Assembly (NCBI GenBank): GCA_029224185.1
Contig: CM055191.1
Coordinates: forward strand, 19,791,760-19,855,759
From: Karalla daura
Taxonomy: Eukaryota; Chordata; Actinopteri; Chaetodontiformes; Leiognathidae
DNA length: 64,000 nt
Reading direction: 5' to 3'
Below are positions 38,501 to 51,786 of this stretch, one piece after another. A program made the position numbers and the translations under genes. Numbering within the stretch: the stretch's first letter is position 1; the number at the start of each line of letters is the position of its first letter. The notes beneath the pieces are model-generated. The model was not told the origin of the DNA and made no database searches. It was given only the letters and a program-made list of their open reading frames with translations.

Positions 38501-38766
38501 CAGCTTATGGACCCAAAATGGAGGGACAGGGATGTATTTTTGTGTTTTGCCTTTGAGGTCAGGACATCTCATCATGTCCTCACATCCAGGAATCTTCAGA
38601 GAGCATGAGGAGAAGCAGGTCAGCCATAGAAATAAAGGAGACACTGACACGCAGACAGACAGACAGACTAAGAGAAAGAGGGGAAAATCTGAGGTGGAAG
38701 AAAGTAGCATGCAATCTACTTGGTGATTTTCCCTGGCAGCTTCTCCCACTGCCCCTGTTCTTCACA

Positions 38767-38828
38767 CACGTGCACACACACACACACACTCTCTCTCTCT
38801 CACACACACGCACACACCCACACACACA
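38767..38828. repeat. mixed CA / CT simple repeat
   Basis: CA units, then a CT run, then CA units again. Intron 10. Confidence 0.88.
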
Positions 38829-41800
38829 GTTCGTGCTCCTTTCACAGCTAAAAGCATTAAAACCAAAACAGCAGAAGTCAAAGAAAGACAAACACTGCAG
38901 AAGTCTGAAGATCACGTTCTCTCCCGCTCCCACCAGTGGCCGCTCACAGCACAGAGACTCTGCAGACAGTGGGTGAATGGGTTTACTTCAGGGGAGGGAA
39001 TGATCATAACCGCTGAACTGTAAGTGTCCTACTGTTGACATGTGACCCACAGCAGTTATAAACCTCAACAGGTCCCCCGGCTCTCCTGATTGTTCTCAGC
39101 TGAGCTCAGTTCCTCCCAACAACAACCTGTGCACAAACAGGGAGATCCTTTCACGCTCAGTAAGCTTTTCTTATTGTTCGGAGCATGAAAGGCTACAGCG
39201 GAGTAACACAAACATTATGTTTAAGCTGCCTGACTCAAGAACGGTCAAGGTGCGCTTAACAGCTGCGCAATACACTGGAATATTCAGGATTTTTATCGTT
39301 TATGCACAATCAAATTCAAGTTAAACATTTCAATTTAACCTTTTTTTAAAACATAGATATTTATAACACACTCATATATGCAAAATAAGGTAATTTTAAA
39401 CATCTTTGTTCTTTTCAATTTTTCCTCCCAGAAATCTCATCATTGTTAATTATCATTGGTATTAAGTACATTCAAAATGAAATGAATGCATCAACATTAG
39501 CGTTCCACACGCAATAAGTACGTAAAAGTAAGTAAGGAAAGTGTGTCAAACTGAAGTACCAGATGTGATATAATTTTCGGAAAATAAATAAAATAAGTTA
39601 AATAAATGACAAAAAAAAGTATAAAAGTGCAGAGACAGAAAAATCTGTGACTTCAAGGTAACGCTTTTGAGGTAATGCAAATGAGGAATGAAGTCAAGAA
39701 AACAAGACCCTCTGAGAATAAGCTGTAAGTGAAAAGGACAGGGTTTATAAGGCACCAGTATTACACTGATTTTAGATATAACTCTTATTACCAATATATC
39801 TAGATAGTCATAAAATCATTATTATTATTTTTTTAAGTGAACTACACTATTAGTTCATTCAAAAGTGCCCTCAAACATCTTTCTATTTATGCTGATAACA
39901 TTAATTTTGCACTGCATTAAAGACTACTATTAGAAAGCTGGACTCGTAGTCCTCTGTTAGACTTCTCAGATCCATTGTAACCACTGGAACTTGAGGACAA
40001 GTCAGTTCTTTGTGCTCATACTGTAAATCAGCCACGTCAAATCAGCTGGGAGATTGAGCTGGAATGCAACTCAGCTTCGAAAGAGTGCAAATGGAGATGT
40101 CACGCACATTTTAATTAAATCTGTTAGATTTACTGCATCACAGAGTAAAGCAGCAGGCTCTTGTTTCTGGTCAGGCCTTCAAGTGGCAGGTTGGCTCCCT
40201 AAGCCCCAACAACTGTTAAGTCTATGCCATTTGAAGCAGCGCGAACGGAAGCAGGTGAAAATGTGGCGCTATGATTTACAGGTGATAGCAAATGTCTCTG
40301 CCTCACCTACTCTTTCTATCATCCGCATCTCTGACTCTGACCCTTGAAAACTACACCAAATCCAGATGGATGACAGCTCGTCTGTCTATGAATATCAAAG
40401 CGACGTTGAGGGTGTTGGAAAGGAGATAAGTGGAACAATTGCCAAGATCGCCTCCGCCCTGCCTGCAGACCGGTCTACGGGAATCAGTCCACGATGTGCC
40501 CTGAGGCGACCTCCTACTCTCTCTCTCTTTGAATCCCTGCAGGAGCTGAGGATTTAAAGTCGCAGGGCAGCTCTCGGGGTCGGCTGACTGAGTGTTAATC
40601 AGATCACACTCTGCTTCTGTACGCACTCAGATCAGAGGAGCTCCGTGGGGATGTTGAAAAGCGAGAGGCCAAAGCCTTGTGCGCAGCAGGCAGCTTTGCA
40701 GATGCAGTTACCTTTAGTGTACGATTCACTGCCTCCTCAGTGCCTCTAGGATGAAGCCTGCAGAAACCTCCCGTCCAGCTCACTAAGACACTGGATAGGT
40801 GGAAATGTTACTTTCATCAGAGCATGCTTTCCAAAGCTGTAAAACAACCCATAAGAGTGCCAGTTTTAGCAGGATACAGCTACTTAGATGAAAAATAAGA
40901 AGAGAGAGAAAGCTCTAAAAGCCATGCAAGTGTCCCCTGGAGGCCACACGCCAAATTGGATCAATTTGGTTTGTGTTGACTGACCCAGCAACTGACCAGT
41001 TTTGGCATTTTTACAGATCAAAACTCCGTCTAGCAGAGCACAATACAGACAGGTTAACCAAAGGCCATGGTGTGCAGATACGCACTTACAAGCAGACGTG
41101 CACAATGAAAAACAGGAAGGAGCCTCTCTGAGCCATCTCCCTGTGATGGATAGTGAACAATAAAGATTGCACTGAGGTAAGCCTTTTTGGACAGAGAGAA
41201 CACAGTTTCTCTATGTATAAATAAAAGAAAACAATTCTGAAATCTCACATAACAACTGACAGCCGACAGGTGATTTAAAGAAGCGCAATACAAATGGAGT
41301 CATAAATTGTATTATACGCAGGTGCACGGCCAAATTCTCACTCAGACGGCTGCAGCCTACTGAAGTTTGATTGTTTCAATATGCTCATATATTTTTTTTC
41401 ACTGTGCCATTTTCAAAATCTCAGGCCGTCTGCATCAGCCGCCACAGCTGCATACGTTTCTAATTCCAAATCAATCACATGGAGTTTATCAGATGGCTGA
41501 GTTCTTTTACCATAAACCCATTGGTAATGGGCCATGCAAAGAGTTTAATCTGTCTCCTTTCATATCTCAATCACAGAGATGTGTGTGTTTCACCCAGTTT
41601 AGTGTATTTACAGGCCTGGATGTTTGCTTTATGCGGTTATGCCTCACTAGTTGTGTGAAAATGAGGTTTTGATTTCTCACAGTCCTGAGTCATCCATACA
41701 CACTATATGTCACAAGCTCATAAGCTTGCTACTTTCATGTTTGCTCTTGATAAACACTTTGACTGTTCTGTGGGGGGATTTTCTTCCATTGCAGCTAAAT

Positions 41801-43687
41801 AAATACACAGCAACACAATGAAACTGGACTGCAAAAGCAAATAACAGAAAACATAATTTCGCTCCTCAGATCGTTGGCCTGTCAATCGCGGGGGCATGTG
41901 AACCACTCAGAATGGTCCCATCAGGTCTTAAGTCCCAAATCAGATGAAAAATGATTGCAGACTCAAACAAAAATAGCATTGTTCATTTCTCATACAGAAA
42001 CCCATATAGTTTCAACCCTATGATAAACTGAAATTAAATAATCTGCTAAAGAAAATTAAATTAATGAATCCCTCAGAATGAGGTTAATAAGAGTTTTATT
42101 TTCATGAGTGGTGAAGAGCTCTTTATTGTATCATGAAAGTTCTCAAAACGTATCATGACCTTTTTGTATTCATGCTGGCAATTTGCCACGTTTTTGGTGT
42201 TAACGTCACATATTGCATGCTCAAAAACAGTACAATGTGTTTTTTTTTCTTTTGTTATTGTTTGTAATGCAGTCTGAACTGACTGTGCAACGATTTGAGA
42301 GGAGTCAGTGATGAGGGCACAAGAGAGTAGCTCCAAACGTGTAAACACCTCCCCCTCATCCTCCCAGGAGAGCGACCACGGGTGAGCACGCCCGAGGCCT
42401 CCTGGGCCCGGGAGGAAGTGGGAGGGGAGGGAAGTGGGAGGCTCACAGAGACAGGCAGAGCGAGGTGAAACAGGGAGAGGCATGCCACACCGTGCAACAT
42501 CAAAGACGGAGGCTTTGCACAGCTGTAGCCAAAGTAAGCACATCAGTGGTGGGGCTCACTGTAAAATCTTTAGACTTCTAATTTGAGATGCTGCTGTTTT
42601 GTTGTTCCTGTATCACGGCATTTCTGCTTCATTGGGCCTTTTTTTTTCCCTGGTGATTTTAATCTTGCCTCGGCAGACACCTGAAATTTCCCCAGGTCAG
42701 GTCATTCTCTCTGGTGACCGGTTGGAGTCGGCTCACTGGAGAAAGCTGCTGAGCACGTCCTCTGAAAAACGAGGCACATCAGAGGCTCGCAGGTGGAGAT
42801 GGGAGCCCAGTATCACTCTGTCTCTCCACACAGGGCTCAGAGAGCACGCAGAGTATTTGTCAAGACTGCTCCAGCCCTCTTATCCTACTGAGCCAGGAGC
42901 TCTTGTCTAAAAACAGCAGCAGACATATTGATTGGAAATCTCTTGAGTGACATCAGAGCTCCAACTGTTTACTCTTTATTTCTTACTTTCACTTCAGCTC
43001 TCCAAAAGAGGGATTGTATCACTCCTCTTTTGGAATCCCTGCTCAGATTCCTTATACGTGCTGCTGAATCACCTTCAGGAGAAACAGCCAGACAAAGTAA
43101 TGCAGCATTCCCCGAAAAGGTTTTGACTGAGCAATGGCATTGGAAAAGTATTGCTGAAATAGTCAAAAAGCGGCTCTTCCTGTAATAATAAAATAACAAT
43201 TTCTAGCTAAGCTACTGTTTTCAGCTGAATTTGCAATGGCAAAAATATTTTTATACATGCCAATGCAGTCTGTTTGGCTGGAGTCATATCTGAAGATTTG
43301 TATTTTGCCTGAGAGGCAGCACCCAGGGCTCTCACTCTGTGCTCATTAAGTCTGTTGCTCTGAGGGTGCAGTCATAACTGAAGTTGTTTAAGATTACTGT
43401 GTCAATTTACCTCATCTCTCATTGTGGTAGAACAGTGGGAAGAGAAAAAAAGTAGGAGCTAATGTTTGCAATGCCCAGCAGAAATCTTGCCCTTAACTCT
43501 ACCAGCAAATCAGGAATTTCATGGCACCGTTGTTCACATTCACAGTGCGTGGAGACGATTGGCTGCAGCTCTCTGCCCAGCAGGGCTTCTCCAGTACCAC
43601 ACAGCTGCTGCGGGGCAGTTGTAAAACCAGAGCTCTAAGGGTAGACTGGGCTTTGTTTTAAAGTGAACCCTGGCTCTGCAGCTCTGT

Positions 43688-43745
43688 CCCGCTCTCTCTC
43701 TCGCTCACCCTCTCTCTTTTTTTTTCTTTTCTCTATCTCCTCTGT
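43688..43745. repeat. CT/T-rich low-complexity tract
   Basis: Pyrimidine-only stretch with ctct words and a T run in intron 10. Confidence 0.78.
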
Positions 43746-46700
43746 CAGTCGTGGAGACTGAGTGGTTCCACATGGGAAAGCCCAGGGCTTCACACATCAG
43801 CCTCGCTGTGGGGATGAAATATGCTGTCTGTACATATCATCACATCATTAGGCCCAAAGGGATCCCTGCGATGGATTAGAAACTGTCTACCTGCGAGGCT
43901 CGGATGAATTTATGAAGCACTCTATCATGATGAAGTATTAGTGGAACACTTTGTCTCTTTCCATTTGTGTTTATCTGTGGGAATAATGATCATGTCTCGC
44001 TCCATTTTGCTCATTCTCTTTCAGTCTTTCCATCCTTATTCCTCACCCTGTGTTGCTTGTGTGTGTGTTCTGACCTTTGACCCCTCCTTACTCCTCTCAT
44101 TATCAGTGCAAGATAAGTGACGTTGTCCGAGCCTCTGCGTGCAGCCACGTGTGGGAGGGAGCAAATTGTCCATTAAGTGTTTCTGCTGAGGCCGAGAGAA
44201 GATTTGATATAGTGGGGAAACAAAAGTAATATGTACCAGGAAATTCAATTGTCTCTCTCCAGCAAGTTTGAGCTTTAGTTTGGCTTCCCCCACCAAATCA
44301 ATTTCTCATGAAAGCAGTTCAGACGAGGTTGAGCTTTGACTCTGTCTCGCAGCGAGTCTTCTTTTGCTTTCTGCAAGAGCATACACAGATTCAATGCCAC
44401 TGTTTGTGTTTATATAAGAGAGGTTGCATGACTCAGGCTTACTTCCTCAAGTGCGGCCACAATAGAAGGAAACTACCTCCTCTTTGTCACAGACCTGATG
44501 TGCTACTACAGGAGGTACAACCAAGCAAAGGAAACAACCCCCTTTGCTGCAGTGTGAAGGTCTCTGACCCCAACACAGCTGCAGCTTATTGGTGAAGTGA
44601 AAGTGAAAAAAGTTCAGGAAAAGTGCCCTCCAGTGTTTTGACATCAACAGACTCCTAGTGAGTAGGGAAGACCCCGGCAGGAAGCCCCCATCCATTGAGC
44701 AGGTTGTGTTTGGGATCATCAGCTGTGTGAAGCCAGAGGGAGATGAAGTCACTCTCTGCCAGGTCATTGCCAGGCAAGCCAGATTTGGCCAAGGGTGATC
44801 ACGTTACAGCAGCGGGAACCTGCGACTGGCTGTCAGGCCACAGGCTCCACGTTTCACCGTCAGGCATCCTCTGTTCTCTGAGGAAGCCCGGCTGTTATTG
44901 AACCCCGGCGCACAGCGCTCCCCTCTAACAATGCTAACTCAATCCCCAGTGCAGGTCAGGTTCACGCTAAACTCTCAGAGCAGGCAAATGAAGTCAGAAC
45001 ACCCAGGCTTGAATTACTGGCTGAGAAAACGACAACACCATAACTCCATCTACATCAGTCAGAAAGTACCCCGCCAGTATTTCCACAAAATAGCTTTGTC
45101 TTATTGTGAAAGTCACAGCTAATCTCTTCTGTTTAGACTGATTCTTCCATCACTGGAGACCCACACCCTTGCAGCAATTAAACTTCTAGCCAGATGTTTT
45201 ACGGCTGGAACAGTTTTTGAGCACATTATCCTACAGGAACATAATTTAAGTTAATTCACAAAATGAATTAAAAGATTAGCAACATCTAAAGCACTGCAGT
45301 TAACAGCAATCTGAGTGACTTAGCTAATAGCTTCTTCTAGAGGTGTGTCAGTAATTTTTATTAAGAACAACAATGTTTTTATTTCTGCAAGGTAGCAGCC
45401 ACATTTCAAAGGATATTTGTTTATGTATCCCAGGTTTATTGTGTGTTTAGTGTATCGTGCTGAAGGGTGCTTTGCTCCCAGATGTAGACTTACAGTGATA
45501 ACAGGAGGGTTAATGTATTAACAGATTATTGAGGTAGAGAACAAAATACGTACAGTATATCTGTGCCTTTTTGTGGTAGATTCCAGGCAAAGAGATGTCA
45601 GTTCTTGCTCCAACTGGACTTCCTTGCTCAGATCGTATCCTCTCAGCAGTACCTGTAATGACATGCCCACACCTACGCAGCCGCTTGTGTTTTTTTATGA
45701 AGCTGTTCTATTTTTGGTCTGAGAGCCCGCTGGGCCTTCTGCCATGTTTGGCCTCAGGAAAGCTGTTACACGTGAGCAGAGCTTACCTGCACGTCCCATA
45801 CGGAATTACCGATTACTGAAATGTTGCCTTTATGCAAGTGGACCTGGAAACCCTACCGGAGTAACTTCACCAGCCCCAACAGAGTCAAATCATTGTCCAT
45901 CAATGCTGATACAGATAGATTCATTTAGCAAGGCACCCAATGGAGATTCAGCCTTAAGCCAGTGTCAAGAAACACTGGTCGGCTCTCACAAAGGAGATAG
46001 ATTGTCTATTGACCTGTGCACCACAGCTGGCATCACAGTCATACTTTTGTGTTTCTCTCACACCTGCCTGAAATAGATCTCCCAGCAGCCCAGCCCTAAG
46101 TATAAGTCCTGACAGGTCCCGGCTGCAGTTTACTGACTGCACTGGCACGACGGCTAATAAAGGATGTCACTCTGTTTAACTAGGACTAGCAGATGTTTTT
46201 TTTCAGCAGGGGAATATTTTGAGTGCAGCTTTCCACTGTTTTTGTTTATTCATGAGAGGGTATCCTCCCAGTAACAACTTTCCATTATTAACCTGGACTG
46301 GCAACAGAAAAAAAAAGAAAACAGGTTTCTAATATTGTTGAGGGGGATGAGAGAGATGCCAGGCCACAGAGAGTTCATATTTGTACATATCAGACAATAA
46401 ACATGTAACCTTGCATTGTTATTGTAAAACTCACACACAGTAATATTTGTCCAGATGAATATAGGGATTATGAAAGTGGAAAATTACCCTCTGGCATGTT
46501 TCATAAAACACCGCAACTAGATTTACAAGGCCAGGTTTACAGAGGAGATCTTGTACTATATCCATGCCTGTCCATATTATGCAGTGGTTAAATTATTGGT
46601 GCCAAATTCCACTCTGAACAAAATGTTCCCCAGAAGTCTGACTGCCTCCACTTATACTGCATATTTGTGGTTATCTAGTCACTTGAATGAAGGTGAGACA

Positions 46701-49176
46701 GATTCAGAAATGAAGAGCTGTCATGTGGAAGGCTTTGACTTAAAAAGAAAAACTGAAAAATATGTATTGACAGAACTGTGACACCTGGCCTAGGCTCTTG
46801 TGCCAGCTTTTGACAACAAAATTTAACAAAATAAAATCAGTCAAAGAAGCAAAATATTTTTAAAACTAAATTTCACGCTTTAACCAAATGAAACGTAATT
46901 AAATGCAGTTGGACAACCTTGGCCAAGAGCTGTCTGTGGAATTCAAATTACATGTCCACATGTGTCACTTACTGTGCGTACGTCATCATGCGTCACTCAG
47001 GTTTCATCGTGTTCTTGTGAATTTCTTTTTCATTTCCCAGAAGTTGCTGCTGCTAAATAGTGACACGAGCTACCTCATCAAACTGCTATAAATAGCTGTT
47101 TGGTGTTGTGGTAACAGTTAGCCACATCCTGTTTCTGAGATTCTCGCATTGCCCATAGAGTCAAGAGATGAAAGCGAAGAAGCTAGTGTTTTACCTGCTT
47201 TCTCTTTATCACTCATTTCTCGAGAATGGAAAATCAACAGCCATGCCAATGGAAAATATCAGTTGATATGGTGCAGAAAAACATCACTGCTGTTAAATTG
47301 TGGGCGGAGGCAACGTCAAAACTATTTTTTTATAGTGACTGGAAACAAGAAAGGAAGCCACTGCTTTCCTTTGAGAAAAATAAAGGGTAAACTGAAGGCT
47401 TTTTGCAACCGCGCTGCTGGGTTTTCCCATTCCCCCCTCAAAAAAATCACCTGGAGCTGTTTTCTCACGTCTGCAAAGAGAGAAGAGCAGGGACAGTAAA
47501 GTTTGATCATCTAATTGTTGCATGCGCTTCGACTTCCTTTATGTCCTGGCACAGCTAAAAATAACCTCAGAGTGTAAAAGCCTGTTTAGCCCGAAGTGGA
47601 AGAGAGCTGAAAACAGCCAGCAGTGTTGGCACAGGTTGGATTTTTCCAATGGGAGTTCCTCCTGTAAGGGGAGGAGAGTCCCAACCAACCTGTTTGTGTG
47701 TGTGTGTGTGTCTGTGAATAGGAGGGTGTTTGGCTGCATACTGACAGCAGGGTTTGCTATTATAAGTGTGTGGCCTACTTCTTTAATTTATTTTAGAATC
47801 TTATTTGTTATAATACCTTTTATTTATTTATCTGTTTTATTACCATCAAGTCATCATTAAGTGCACATAAGGGTCTCATGTTACAAAGCAATGTTCAATC
47901 GATCCAATAGATGGAAAAACAAACCTTTTTTGCACCAGGCCATAGAAATGCAGAAACAAAGCAGTGACATTTTTTAGCATTGTTTTCCTATAGATCAGTG
48001 CAGATGCACAAGTCACTAAACAGTATCTCGTGATAACAAACAGCGGGTCTACTGCGGTCCTCAGAGTGGGTGGACTTCCTGTCTCGGCTCCTCGCTGCAG
48101 ATGCTGCTTTCCCCAGACTCTCTCTGTCTGTCCCTTTATCGCAGCAAGCTCCACCACTGAGGAGCTTCTTGTTTGTGTCCAGCCGCAGAGCTCAGGGTCC
48201 TCGCCATCTTCTCAGTCACTTCCCTCTGTTTTGCCAAAGAACACAGGGCAGATAAAGGCAGGGGAGTGATCCGCGTCTGCCCGAGTGTGGGAAAGGCGCG
48301 GGCACAGGAACTAGAGCAGGAAAGACAAGACTGTGACTTGAAAACAGAGATGTGTGTATAAGGCCGATATGGGTTTCAGAGGCTGGTACACCAGTGATAT
48401 GTCGGGACTGCAGCTACAACTATCCAGTGTTTTTTGACTTGACCACATCCATGCCAACTATGTATTCTAGTGTTGCATCATGTGGTGTGATTTATTGCTC
48501 ACTCCAAAAATAAATCGCAAATTTGATGTGAGGAGCATTTTGGAGTAATGGAAAAAAAGTAAAAGGCTGACGAGGGAAAAAAAAGCAACAGTGCAAATGG
48601 AAAATTTCATTCAAAAATTCCATTCTCATGCTGCAAACATTTAACCCACGCGACTTATCAGTTGTCTGTTGTGAGACAAGAAGAAAACAAAGAAATGCAA
48701 AGAAAAAAAAACTCTCCAATGACTCTCCAAAACAAAACTTCAGTTTGCATTTTATGGTTCATTTTACCCTAAACTAGTAGGGTAAAAATGCAAGCTTTTG
48801 CTCCTGTTAGTAAAAATTTCTGATACAAAACAAGTTTCTGTGACACAAAATGGGATGAGAGACATTAGAAATATGATAACTAGTTCCATTCTTATTTCCC
48901 CTGGATTCACAGGGTGTAATAAATCTGGATCAAACTTATCTTAATGTGAGTTATTACTTGGCCCTTCAAATGAACCTGGATCCCTTCAGGCTGGGAGTTC
49001 TGGGGCCGAATGGCACTCACTCATTTTTCCGTGGCAGTGTTTTTAACCTACTACTCTCCTCTTACACTTCCCCTCTCCAACTTTTAGGCCTACAGTCATA
49101 ATTAGATGTAAAAAAGGTTTATTGTTCAATGAGAATTACTAATGACCCACGACTTCTTTCTTCTTTTCATTCACAG

Positions 49177-49232
49177 TTAATGAGATCATCAGGAACGACC
49201 TCTCCAGCATCTCTGTGCACACCCATGCATAG
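49177..49232 (+). CDS. nfatc1: nfatc1 coding exon 11: C-terminus and stop
   Basis: The terminal coding exon encodes (V)NEIIRNDLSSISVHTHA followed by TAG at 49230-49232. Human NFATc1 isoform C ends VNEIIRNDLSSTSTHS, so the conserved core is intact and only the last few residues differ. Two bases (TT) complete the valine codon begun by the G at the end of exon 10. The acceptor is ttcattcacag. The exon then continues as 3'UTR. Confidence 0.95.
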
Positions 49233-49338
49233 ATGTACAGAAGTCTCCTGCAGAAGCACACACTCATACACACAAGCACACACACATACAAACAGTTACA
49301 CTCACTCCTGTCTGCAGCAGCATCAACTACAAATGGAC

Positions 49339-49344
49339 AAATAA
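49339..49344 (+). promoter_or_regulatory. nfatc1: candidate proximal poly(A) signal AATAAA
   Basis: Canonical hexamer about 110 bases after the nfatc1 stop codon; a second one follows at 49369. Use would give a very short 3'UTR. Confidence 0.35.
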
Positions 49345-50369
49345 AGCCCAGAGGTCCAGATGATGAAGAATAAAGTTGTGACCAGGATCTTCCACACCAC
49401 CATTGATGCCATCAGCCTTGTTGCACACTCACACTGACAATCACTGGGGAGCTCCATTTGACTAAACAGATGAATGTTTTATTTACATAAAGGGAAGTGA
49501 CATCAGGGGCAAAGTATATGATTACACTTGCCTTAATTGACAGCAGATGTTCTATAGTGGACCAAACAGCTCAACGAGACTGAATACCTTCTTTTGTTGA
49601 CGAATGACAATCTTCATTTCGAGAGTGATCTGTATGGTAATGCATGGACGAGCTAACGGGACAACACGTGTCATGCTCCATCACTTTGGTTCACGTTGTT
49701 AGTACAGTAAGTCCGCAGCAACCGAATTGGTGCCTTACAGCAGTGATACTGGCAGCAAGCAACAGCAGCAGCAGTCCCACAGATGCAAATGGTTCACTGT
49801 AACCCAAAGTGGAAGTTTTTATATGACATTTTTGTATCATTTCAATGTTTGTTTACAGGGAAACAGAATAAAAGGCTGGAAAATATGTAGGGAGTATGTG
49901 AATAGATTAGAATTGTATTTTTTCTTGCTTCCTCATTATTATCTCAATGTTCATTTATACTGAATGTTATTGTATGATATTCTTTTGTATAAACATGTAT
50001 TTGAAAATGTACTTATGTATGCCTTATGCTTATATCATGCAATTTAATATTTAGCTTTCTCAGTTTTTTTTTGTGTGTGTCTTCTCCTTATATGATTTAA
50101 ACCATTTCTACAACCCTGCATTATGCTTTTCACCTTAGTGCCTGTTTTTGTTATCATCTTGCCCTGGTCTTCCAGTCCTTTCATCCAAACCATGACAATA
50201 ATGATGCACAGACAATCAGTGGACTATGGTGAACATATCGTATGACAACAGTTCCTGGCTGCAGGGACTTATAAAGGCAGGTCTTAGAGTTTTCTTCTCC
50301 CCCAGTTATAGGATAGTTGAACAATGGTATCCTTACCTGCTGAATCAAAATCAGAATACGCCTAGACAA

Positions 50370-50384
50370 TATATATATATATAT
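50370..50384. repeat. short (TA)n run
   Basis: About seven TA units in the nfatc1 3'UTR. Confidence 0.8.
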
Positions 50385-51077
50385 TTGTCTGTTATTTCTT
50401 GCACTGCAGGTTGGCTTGTAAATAGGCAGAGGGATGATCTAAACATGCCACAGATTCAGTTTAACTCATCACCACGTTTAAACTGAGGAGTTGGTAGGAC
50501 TGTTACTTACTATGGGCAATAATTGATCTTAGTAAACCAAAGGATTTTAACTTTGGTGAAGTTATTGTCCGAGTTTCCTTTTTCCTGTCAGAGACTTTAG
50601 CATAGAGTGGCTCCCCATTCAAAAACAAAAAAAAAAGAATAGATACAAATGACAACAAAAAACATAATGCACTTTATAGTAGAAACAGCTGATTTTCCTG
50701 CTTCCAGACCAAATATTGGAAGTTGATTTCCACTGTCATATCATGAACTGAACTTCATCGCCTCTTCTTCCACACAACTGCAGTATGTCCCTTGTTATCT
50801 TTCCTTTGGAGCATGCACATTGTAGTAACGTTGGGGATCATTTATCTGATGGTAACTAGCTTCCTAATACATTTTTGGACTTATAATATAATAGCATGAC
50901 TAAACTGTATGAATAAGATTTCTATTTTGTGCCTTACTCTCTTTCTTGGCAACAAGATTGTTGCAACTCTGCTTTTCTGTGTAGGCACAAGGTGGAACAT
51001 GATTCTCTTTAATATGAAATATTTATGAAAAATGAAATGTGTTTTAAGTGCATTTAATGTGTTCTCAACAATGAATT

Positions 51078-51083
51078 AATAAA
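51078..51083 (+). promoter_or_regulatory. nfatc1: candidate distal poly(A) signal AATAAA
   Basis: Canonical hexamer with a T/GT-rich stretch (ttcttgtttattttggtgt) about 30-50 bases downstream, as expected for a cleavage site. It is the last good signal before the intergenic simple repeats. Confidence 0.55.
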
Positions 51084-51467
51084 TGACATAATGGTGACCA
51101 TGCATTAAGTTCTTGTTTATTTTGGTGTCATATTATTGACTTTGAGAAAGTAGATTACCAATTTGTGGACATCTGGATTTTAAATCTAATTTTGAATGTT
51201 GGAGGTGTGGCAACATAAATTTGTAAGTAGCTACTCGATCACTTTAGTTTAAACTGCTGGCATGGTATCTAAACTATGTCTTGACATCTGCATGATTTGC
51301 AAATAATCTTGTTTCATGTTTTCTCCTTGAACATGTGTGCAACACTTTAATTGCTACATTATTGTTTAAATGTGCATTGTCATGCAATTCTTAAAAGGTT
51401 TTTTTTTTTTTTTCGGATGGAGGCTTTGTTCCAAATACTCTTGCAGCTGTTTTTCTGAAATTCAATT

Positions 51468-51472
<5 letters not shown>

Positions 51473-51506
<34 letters not shown>
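51473..51506. repeat. (TA)n microsatellite
   Basis: About 17 uninterrupted TA units, preceded by a short GT run. Confidence 0.93.
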
Positions 51507-51508
<2 letters not shown>

Positions 51509-51748
51509 TCCATATGGTTGCCCTTCACTTTTAAGGTCTTCACTGAAACTTAGCTAAGTGATTTTCGTGCGTTATATAGTTTGACCTGAGTAAACCTCAG
51601 ACTGTTCCAATCTGTTCTTATATCCCTTATAAAACTTGAAAAGGAGGCAGTTTGACATTGACAAGAAAAAGAGAAAAAAATGCTTCCTCCTTGGTACACA
51701 AATATCCCACAGATTTTTTATTTGAATTGTTTCCTTCATACATATACA

Positions 51749-51749
<1 letters not shown>

Positions 51750-51784
<35 letters not shown>
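51750..51784. repeat. (CA)n microsatellite
   Basis: About 17 CA units. Confidence 0.93.

Positions 51785-51786
<2 letters not shown>

Larger units (their letters stand above)
31837..49176 (+). other. nfatc1: nfatc1 intron 10 (17.3 kb)
   Basis: The longest intron in the window, from donor gtgagt to acceptor cattcacag. It contains GT, TA and CA microsatellites (32.76, 33.01, 35.51, 38.77 and 47.70 kb) and CT-rich tracts (43.69-43.75 kb). Some stretches are GC-richer and word-complex (about 33.44-33.93, 34.90-35.45, 42.34-42.54 and 43.50-43.68 kb) and could be conserved elements, but I cannot test that. I recognise no coding segment. The 168-codon minus frame at 34899-35405 is the longest unexplained frame. 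Confidence 0.83.
1..51100 (+). other. nfatc1: nfatc1 gene span (3' part: end of intron 3 through 3'UTR)
   Basis: Partial gene for the calcium/calcineurin-regulated transcription factor NFATc1. It binds GGAAA elements, often together with AP-1, and acts in lymphocytes, osteoclasts and heart-valve endocardium. Eight exons were placed by matching translated segments to the known Rel-homology domain and C-terminal tail, then checking that each is flanked by AG and GT and that codon phases join across every intron. The 3' exons separate NFATc1 from NFATc2-c4: the tail keeps IIKTEP, VKQEP, ELDQMYLDD and VNEIIRNDLSS. Exons 1-3 (alternative starts, calcineurin docking PxIxIT, SP repeats) are outside the window. 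The right boundary is set by a candidate poly(A) signal at 51078 and is approximate. Confidence 0.93.
49233..51100 (+). other. nfatc1: nfatc1 3'UTR (approximate end)
   Basis: AT-rich sequence after the stop codon with no coding potential. Several AATAAA hexamers occur, at 49339, 49369, 49867 and 51078. The most distal, followed by a GT/T-rich stretch, is my preferred main cleavage region and gives a 3'UTR of about 1.9 kb. Earlier signals could produce shorter forms. An 8-base GCACTTTA at 50669-50676 matches the miR-17 family seed target. A short TA run lies at 50370-50384. Confidence 0.6.

Noticed and set aside
38104..38976. Arg/Glu/Lys-rich frames around 38.1-38.9 kb
   Set aside because: They arise from purine-rich and CA/CT simple sequence in intron 10. 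There is no conserved domain.
42073..42543. 156-codon minus-strand frame in intron 10
   Set aside because: Partly driven by a local GA/CT-rich segment (about 42.4 kb). There is no domain and the composition changes abruptly along the frame.
631..49232. Assignment to nfatc2, nfatc3 or nfatc4 instead of nfatc1
   Set aside because: The Rel-homology exons alone are compatible with several NFATs, but the C-terminal exons carry the NFATc1-type IIKTEP, LHDLSP, VKxEP and VNEIIRNDLSS motifs in order.
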